Below, in pieces: positions 33,022 through 38,111 of a stretch of DNA of 38,111 nucleotides. A program made the translations under genes and the position numbers. Source of the stretch: Okeania sp. SIO3B5 (GTDB lineage Bacteria > Cyanobacteriota > Cyanobacteriia > Cyanobacteriales > Microcoleaceae). The DNA is taken from the NCBI RefSeq assembly GCF_010692555.1, contig NZ_JAAHHG010000049.1:1-38111 (forward strand), written 5' to 3'. The notes beneath the pieces were generated by a model that saw only the letters and a program-made list of their open reading frames with translations, did not search any database and was not told the origin of the DNA. Numbering within the stretch: position 1 is the stretch's first letter; each line of letters begins with the position of its first letter.

Positions 33022-34123
33022 CTCAGTACATCTAAAAAACTTTAAACCTTTTGCCAATCAATTTCTATCTTTTAAACCATTAACTTTACTTTCTGGTCTA
33101 AATAGCACTGGCAAATCTTCTGTCTTACAAGCACTACTGTTAATGCGTCAATCTTATCAACAAGGACTATTAGAAAATCAAGGTTTAGCCCTTAACGGCG
33201 ATTTAGTCTGTATTGGTACTGCTCAAGATGCACTATTTGAAGGGGCAAAAGATGATTTTATTAGTTTTAAAATTGTTTGGCGAAATGATAAACAAGGAAT
33301 CTGGAATTTCTCCTGCGACCGAGAAAAAGATGTTCTAAATCTTGCCTCACCACCAGTTACTTCTGATATCTATAAACTTAGTCTTTTTAATCAAAAATTC
33401 CATTATCTTCAAGCTGAACGTTTAGGTCCGCGTTTATTTTCTCAAATGTCAGATTTCCAAGTACAAAAACTCCAACAATTCGGAGCAAAAGGTGAATATA
33501 CAGCACACTTTTTGTTTATTAATGAAAATCAAACCATACCAAATCGTAGCTTAGGACATCCACAAGAAGAATCCCTAATTTTAAGAGAGCAAGTTGAAGC
33601 TTGGATGGGAGAAATTAGTCCTGGTACACGCCTAAAAATAAACCCTAAACAAGATATAGATTTAATCAGTCTTCAATATTCTTATGGAGATAGTAATCCT
33701 TATCGTTCTACTAATGTCGGATTTGGAATTAGCTACACTTTACCAATTATTGTTGCAGTTCTTTCATCTCCTCCAGGCAGTTTAATTCTAATAGAAAATC
33801 CGGAAGCACATCTTCATCCAAAAGGTCAAGCAAAAATGGGAGAATTATTAGCTCTTGCTGCTAGTTGTGGAGTACAAATTGTAGTTGAAACTCATAGCGA
33901 CCATGTTTTAAACGGAATTAGATTAACAGTTTATAGAGGAAAACTTGACCCAGAAAAAGTTCAATTACACTATTTTGACCGCCGAAAACAAGGAACAGAA
34001 TTTATCACTGAAGTAATATCGCCCCAGATCGACCGGAACGGACGAATAGATAAATGGCCAGAAGGTTTTTTTGATGAATGGGATAATAGTTTAGAAGCAC
34101 TTTTAGAACCCAGGGAAGAGTAA
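33014..34123 (+). CDS. AAA ATPase with DUF3696, second gene of the operon
   Basis: 369 residues, an SMC/OLD-like ABC ATPase. N-terminal KNFKPFANQFLSFKPLTLL, Walker A GLNSTGKSS at 28-36, Q-loop region near 75. Walker B is ILIENPEAHLHPKGQ near 258 and the His switch is VVETHSDHVLNGIRLTV near 292. The end IDRNGRIDKWPEGFFDEWDN is the DUF3696 signature. Such ATPases act with partner effectors in several phage-defence systems. Lacks a TOPRIM domain. It overlaps the DUF262 gene by 8 nt and precedes the third gene by 3 nt. Confidence 0.9.
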   Translation: MISSVHLKNFKPFANQFLSFKPLTLLSGLNSTGKSSVLQALLLMRQSYQQGLLENQGLALNGDLVCIGTAQDALFEGAKDDFISFKIVWRNDKQGIWNFSCDREKDVLNLASPPVTSDIYKLSLFNQKFHYLQAERLGPRLFSQMSDFQVQKLQQFGAKGEYTAHFLFINENQTIPNRSLGHPQEESLILREQVEAWMGEISPGTRLKINPKQDIDLISLQYSYGDSNPYRSTNVGFGISYTLPIIVAVLSSPPGSLILIENPEAHLHPKGQAKMGELLALAASCGVQIVVETHSDHVLNGIRLTVYRGKLDPEKVQLHYFDRRKQGTEFITEVISPQIDRNGRIDKWPEGFFDEWDNSLEALLEPREE

Positions 34124-34126
34124 AAA

Positions 34127-35074
34127 ATGGATTTAGAAATGGTGCTGAATGAACTTTCCCTAGAGACTCCTGTTGCTGATATTTCCACAGCACGAAAATT
34201 AATGTCAGAATTAATTCAAACTTTAATCCAAGCAAAGAAATTAGGAGTAAAAATACTTCGGACTGACAGAGACCTTAACTATATAGAACTTACTCCTAAT
34301 TATCCTATAGCAAGTTGGCGCAACGACCGGGAAGTAGATAGAGAGGAGCGTAGATTTTTTCGTTCTCTTATTACTAAAGTTCCTCTTTGGAGTGATGTTA
34401 CTGAAGAGATTAAAAGTAAATTTGACTTGTCTGAAGTTTGGCATCAAGGAAAATTAGCAGAAGGGCTTCGTTTAGCTTTAATTAGTGATTCTCTTGCGGT
34501 TAGTTTATTATCCGAACCCCAATGGAATACAGATTTTTTGGAACTTCAGGTAACAGAAATAGACAAAAATGAACGGTTAACTGACTACTCGGAAAAAATT
34601 GTTCATGCTAGTCGAAGTAGTCATGTAAAACAACATACTGAATGGATTAAAAACCGCATCGAAAATAAATTATTTGATAGGCAAGTTGATGGAGAAACAC
34701 TATGGAAAAATAGACAAGAATTTTTTCCGAATTTAATCTTCTGTGAACAAGTAGAGCAACAGTTACAAAACCTAAACACTGGCAACAACATTTTGCAACA
34801 AGTAAAGAAACGATTATTTGAACTAGAACAATACTGTAAAACTTGGAAAACCGGAGCTTTTAATAAAAATCTTCTCCCTAACAAAACTACCCCAGAAAGT
34901 GACTCAAGAATTCAACAGTGTAGACAACAATTAACTATTAAATGTCCTGGTGGAAAAGAACGTCTTTTTAGTTGGCATCTCCGCATGACTCCTGGTGCTT
35001 GGCGACTTTATTTTTCTGAAGAATTAGGACCTGGAAAAATCATCATTGGTTATATAGGTCTTAAGCTAAAATAG
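34127..35074 (+). CDS. Unrecognised third protein of the DUF262-DUF3696 operon
   Basis: 315 residues, mostly helical and charged in the first two thirds (MDLEMVLNELSLETPVADIS, WIKNRIENKLFDRQVDGETL). There is no signal or membrane segment. A central region ILQQVKKRLFELEQYCKTWK precedes a compact C-terminal block with alternating strands: RLFSWHLRMTPGAWRLYFSE and GKIIIGYIGLKLK. That block is reminiscent of RelE/HigB-type small toxin folds (Arg in HLR, then strand, then Lys near the end), a weak impression only. I do not recognise a family. Start 3 nt after the ATPase stop with GGGAAGAG upstream. Its stop TAG lies within the target duplication of a MITE. Confidence 0.75.
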   Translation: MDLEMVLNELSLETPVADISTARKLMSELIQTLIQAKKLGVKILRTDRDLNYIELTPNYPIASWRNDREVDREERRFFRSLITKVPLWSDVTEEIKSKFDLSEVWHQGKLAEGLRLALISDSLAVSLLSEPQWNTDFLELQVTEIDKNERLTDYSEKIVHASRSSHVKQHTEWIKNRIENKLFDRQVDGETLWKNRQEFFPNLIFCEQVEQQLQNLNTGNNILQQVKKRLFELEQYCKTWKTGAFNKNLLPNKTTPESDSRIQQCRQQLTIKCPGGKERLFSWHLRMTPGAWRLYFSEELGPGKIIIGYIGLKLK

Positions 35075-35283
35075 GTAAGCATTTCCTACGGAATGCTTCC
35101 CTACGGGATGCTACGCAAACGCAAACAGCAGTCAGCATTCAGCTATTAACTTATTATCTTAGAAGGAGAATTCAAAATTATGTTTGCGTAGCACTCCGCA
35201 GTCAAGAAAAATGTCACTAACTTACTAAAGTTAGTTATTACGTCTAAAAGCTGTTTGCGCAGCATTCCGCAGGAAATGTTTAC
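35075..35283. mobile_element. 209-bp MITE, family 1, with 8-bp target duplication at a stop codon
   Basis: Starts GTAAGCATTTCCTACGGAAT and ends CATTCCGCAGGAAATGTTTAC, inverted with few mismatches. The perfect direct repeat TAAAATAG flanks it (35067-35074 and 35284-35291). The left duplication contains the last bases and stop codon TAG of the 34127-35074 gene. The interior holds further TTTGCGTAGCACTCCGCAG text of the same family. Non-coding. Confidence 0.9.
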
Positions 35284-35340
35284 TAAAATAGTAACAATAT
35301 TTTTGATAATTAAATCCATTATAGATATTAACCAAACTCC

Positions 35341-35532
35341 ATGAGTAAAAATTCCAATTTTCCAATTCCTCAATTTTCTTACATTTGTAGCATTCTCACA
35401 ATTATAACTCTATTAATATGGCTCCTCAGAGGCTTAAAAATTCTGGCATTTTTACCAGGAGGAGTGCTTTTGTTTCTAATTTTTTTATCCATAACAACTG
35501 GTGTAATTAGCCTTTTACAACGACCACATTAA
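35341..35532 (+). CDS. Small two-span membrane protein
   Basis: 63 residues with two hydrophobic segments, about 15-30 (ICSILTIITLLIWLLRG) and 34-57 (LAFLPGGVLLFLIFLSITTG), and a basic turn between. The LxFLPGGV motif is one I associate with short conserved cyanobacterial proteins, but I know no function. It stands alone between a MITE and the convergent YihY-family gene. The ATG follows an A/T-rich leader without a clear ribosome-binding site. Confidence 0.6.
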   Translation: MSKNSNFPIPQFSYICSILTIITLLIWLLRGLKILAFLPGGVLLFLIFLSITTGVISLLQRPH

Positions 35533-35583
35533 TTCAGACTTTTTTGCCCTTTTTTCTCATACTTCTATAACTTACTAAATAAT

Positions 35584-35760
35584 TAGGGTTTGCTGAATAA
35601 ATATCAAATAATTGCCAGATAAAGCTTTTAGCCTTTTTAGGTATTGAAAAAGTACATGGTTTTCAGCTCTTCATGCTCATGCATGGAGCGCATTTTTAGC
35701 GCATAGTTAAAAAAATTCTCCCCTACTCCCCTACTCCCCTACTCCCCTACTCCCCTACTC
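35584..35760 (+). repeat. Truncated family 4 MITE overlapping the end of the YihY gene
   Basis: Starts TAGGGTTTGCTGAATAAAT and shares ATGCATGGAGCGCATTTTTA and AGCGCATAGTT with the 19312 copy. It then runs into a CTCCCCTA repeat (about five units, 35718-35761) and has no right end. The minus-strand gene at 35747 takes its last codons (GVGE and stop) from this CTCCCCTA text. Confidence 0.65.
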
Positions 35761-36877
35761 CTTTGACTTCATGAACCTGTGCCATTGCTTCCCCTACTGT
35801 TACATTTAATTGTGCCCCAATTAATACCACCAATGAACTAATATATAACCACAACAATAAAATAATAAAAGTACCAATAGTTCCATAAGTTCGGTTATAG
35901 TTACCAAAATGAAAAACGTATAAACGAAATAAATTAGAAGCTCCTGCCCACATTAATGCTGATATAACTGCACCAGGCATAATAGGTGTACCTTTTCGTC
36001 TAATACTCGGACCAAAACGATAAACAAAAGCAAAAGCTGTAGAAACTATTCCTAAAGTAATAGGCCATCTTAATTGACCCCAAGTTTCTAATAATTGTGA
36101 CTTCAAAACACAATTATCAACTGGTTCTTGAAATAAACAACTAGCAACCTGGTCTGGCGGACAATTTGGTACAGTTTCTAGTAAGCAACTTTGCCGAGCA
36201 ATCATGTCTACAATTAAGTCACTAACTAATACTAATCCAGAGGCAATAATTAATAGTATGAGAGTTCCAATAGTTAGCCCTAAAGAAACTAACTTTGCTT
36301 TCCAAAAAGGTCGTTTTTTCTCAATAGGAACTTGATGAATTTCGTCAAGAGCTGCCATAGCAGAAGTCAATACGCTAGAAAATATCCATATTGAGCCAAT
36401 AAAACTGAAAGAAAATATTTGTCTATTGGGGGTTCTCAGAATTTCATCAACAGCACTGCTAATTAAAAATCGCACTTGATTAGGTACTATATCTGTTAGT
36501 AAACTACCCATTTGTAATAGAGGCGAGCGCAAAGATTCAAATAATCCAATTGCTGAAATTATTGTTAATAATCCCGGAAATAAAGCTAACATAGCATTAT
36601 AGGCCATCTCCGCTGATAAGCCTGATAATCTGCTTTTACCAGCACAAATACATACTTGTTTAATAGTATTAAAGTTTAGATGGAGGATGAACTGAAAAAA
36701 ACGAATAATTCGCTTCAGTATATGCTTGACGATTGTTTTTAATATCGTCAATATCATGCCATAACCACGTTTAGCAATTGGAGTTAATAAGTTTAAAAAT
36801 CGCTGCCTATTGGAGTGGTTTAAAACCTCTCGTAATGTGGCAGAATTAAAGTGACGTAAAAAGTGGAGAAAGCTCAT
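35747..36877 (-). CDS. YihY/BrkB-family inner-membrane protein
   Basis: 376 residues. About six hydrophobic segments; the family core is GLSAEMAYNAMLALFPGLLT near 89, FSFIGSIWIFSSVLTSAMAA near 155 and GTPIMPGAVISALMWAGASN near 295, then YGTIGTFIILLLWLYISSLV. The family was once called ribonuclease BN but is now an integral membrane family of uncertain function. Unusual is a loop near 225-260 with four Cys (SCLLETVPNCPPDQVASCL, DNCVLKS). The first 40 residues are a charged extension; Met41 is an alternative start nearer the usual family length. The C-terminus KGVGE derives from MITE text. Confidence 0.85.
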   Translation of the reverse strand: MSFLHFLRHFNSATLREVLNHSNRQRFLNLLTPIAKRGYGMILTILKTIVKHILKRIIRFFQFILHLNFNTIKQVCICAGKSRLSGLSAEMAYNAMLALFPGLLTIISAIGLFESLRSPLLQMGSLLTDIVPNQVRFLISSAVDEILRTPNRQIFSFSFIGSIWIFSSVLTSAMAALDEIHQVPIEKKRPFWKAKLVSLGLTIGTLILLIIASGLVLVSDLIVDMIARQSCLLETVPNCPPDQVASCLFQEPVDNCVLKSQLLETWGQLRWPITLGIVSTAFAFVYRFGPSIRRKGTPIMPGAVISALMWAGASNLFRLYVFHFGNYNRTYGTIGTFIILLLWLYISSLVVLIGAQLNVTVGEAMAQVHEVKGVGE

Positions 36878-37347
36878 AGGGCTTTTAGACCAAAAGGATT
36901 ATCTGAGTTACTTTTAGTAGAGAATAATTTGTCAATTAACAAAAACTTAAAAACAACAATTATAAGTTTATAAATTTCGGAAAATGTACTAAGATAAATT
37001 ACTTTTTTTCGGGCAAAAATCAAAAGTAAATAGTAATCTTTTATAAAAAAAAATTGCTAAAAAAAATAAACATTAAAGTTATACACAGACAAAATTTTTC
37101 TAATCTAGGTATCAAAAATCTATAATTATATAAGGTATTATATCAATTTTAACAAGTTATTTTACAAAAATATTTTTATAGGAAATAGATATTTTTAGCA
37201 AGTTATTTATTTAAATAAAATTGACTCCTCCTTTAATGTAATGTAAAAGTAAAAAGTATGTTCCTAAATTTATCTCTAGGAGCTTAAAATTAAGATATTT
37301 TGCTTAATAATGATAATTTTAGTAAGTACAGTAAAGGCAATGTTGTT

Positions 37348-37449
37348 GGGTGCATTTCATATTTGCAAAAATACTTTTTTCCTATTCCCTATTCCCTGTT
37401 CCCTAAGAGCGATAATTTTTTGGCTTTATTCACGCATTGAGATGCACCC
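37348..37449. mobile_element. 102-bp MITE, family 3, with 8-bp target duplication
   Basis: The ends are GGGTGCATTTCA and TGAGATGCACCC, inverted with one mismatch. The perfect direct repeat ATGTTGTT flanks it (37340-37347 and 37450-37457). The interior matches the 20975-21088 copy (CAAAAATACTTTTTTCC, TTCCCTGTTCCCTAA, TTTTTTGGCTTTATTC). Confidence 0.92.
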
Positions 37450-37458
37450 ATGTTGTTA

Positions 37459-37586
37459 TATCATGTCCGGATAATTAGTGATAAAAAAACTTTCTCCTTC
37501 TTTTCTTCTTTCTTCCCTTCTGAATTCATAATTCTGAATTCAGAATTATGAGTAGTTTATTTATAACTGTTCAACCGGACATGATA
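37459..37586. mobile_element. 128-bp MITE, family 2
   Basis: Starts TATCATGTCCGG and ends CCGGACATGATA. It is in opposite orientation to the copy at 10149-10328, sharing AAAAAACTTTCTCC and TTTATAACTGTTCAA. Flanking TTA on both sides (or TA inside it) is the target repeat. It begins one base after the target duplication of the neighbouring family 3 element. Confidence 0.85.
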
Positions 37587-38111
37587 TTACTGGTAAAGTC
37601 GAACATAAATTTGACAAAAAAGAGCAGGTCTCAAGCTCCCCCTTTGAAGGGAATAAAAAAGAAAATTATGCTTCTTCAAAGCTTCCCTATTGCAGAAAGT
37701 ACTGATAAAGCAGTTCCTCTGACAGGAGGCTAACTGATAACTGAATTGACCTTCAGTTATTGCTAATTTAAATCGCTATTTTGTTTTCCAATACTAATCA
37801 TCTATGCGTTGAAACAACACACTAAGAAATTTTATTTTTATATTAGTTAAAGTCAAAGTTATAGCACTACGTATTTTGACATTTGACAATAAATTTTAGC
37901 TATAATATGAAATATAAAAAAGAATACTACGAATAATTTCCCTTCTTAAAAGGCTTTACCTAGAAATGTCGATTTGACTAAAAACAGGGTTTGACTATAA
38001 ATCAATGATAGGCTATTTCTACTGATTTGATCCTCCTGTAAGTCGCCCAACCAACGCCTCCCATACCTGAGTTCTTGAAACAGCCTAATTATTTGTAGCA
38101 AAAATAGATAG

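Larger units (their letters stand above)
36878..38111. other. Gene-free region with two MITEs and a dispersed motif
   Basis: No supportable gene in 1.2 kb. It contains very A/T-rich text (about 36920-37250) upstream of the YihY gene, adjacent family 3 and family 2 MITEs at 37348-37586, and a dispersed motif at 37628-37745 (AGCTCCCCCTTTGAAGGG, CTTCCCTATTGCAGAAAG, AACTGATAACTGAATTG) also seen at 14623-14720. Confidence 0.6.

Noticed and set aside
33970-34884. Open frames of 68-87 residues on the minus strand across the operon
   Set aside because: They lie antisense to well-supported genes and have no family features.

Overview
This window looks like a low-GC, repeat-rich filamentous marine cyanobacterium of the Trichodesmium/Okeania kind. 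The reasons are the many GCGATCGC (HIP1) octamers, cyanobacterial families (urea ABC transporter UrtABCDE, DUF1574, CobN, a Uma2 remnant, DUF6887/DUF6888-like remnants), heptanucleotide tandem repeats, and a coding density of only about half. The genus is an inference from style, not from a marker gene.

Layout. 1-1539 holds repeats only. 1540-3285 (-) is a DUF1574/SGNH-like secreted protein. 4564-16421 (-) is a complete urea ABC transporter in the canonical order urtA-urtB-urtC-urtD-urtE, but spread over almost 12 kb. Between urtA and urtB lie a miniature element (MITE) and a four-copy 125-bp repeat. Between urtB and urtC lie a decayed DUF6888/DUF6887 gene pair split by a nested MITE, and a 24-copy array of about 75 bp. 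Between urtD and urtE lies an intact IS200/IS605-type element (TnpA plus TnpB). 17099-20152 has a small TTG-start gene with a strong terminator, a Uma2 C-terminal remnant, a truncated and an intact SGNH hydrolase paralogue, and a GNAT acetyltransferase. 21097-26223 (-) is cobN, greatly enlarged by in-frame repeat insertions, with two decayed copies of its own 3' end downstream. 26780-30457 has a small membrane-anchored protein, a 2-kb array of about 23 84-bp units, and a GHL10-type glycosyl hydrolase. Upstream of that hydrolase are seven 183-bp tandem copies of its own leader and first codons. 31900-35074 (+) is a tight three-gene operon (DUF262 protein, DUF3696 AAA ATPase, unknown protein) that looks like a defence or conflict system. 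35341-36877 has a small membrane protein and a YihY/BrkB-family membrane protein. The rest is repeats.

The dominant theme is repeat invasion. At least eight families of miniature inverted-repeat elements are visible. Five copies have perfect 8- or 10-bp target duplications. Three of those lie on or next to the stop codon of a gene (urtA, the third gene of the DUF262 operon, cobN). Repeats have also entered coding sequence: two internal blocks plus a GGAAGAA run in cobN, heptamers supplying the last codons of urtC, and MITE sequence supplying the last codons of the YihY gene. The most novel items to my eye are the 183-bp leader-copy array, the repeat-inflated CobN, and the DUF262/DUF3696 operon with its unrecognised third protein.
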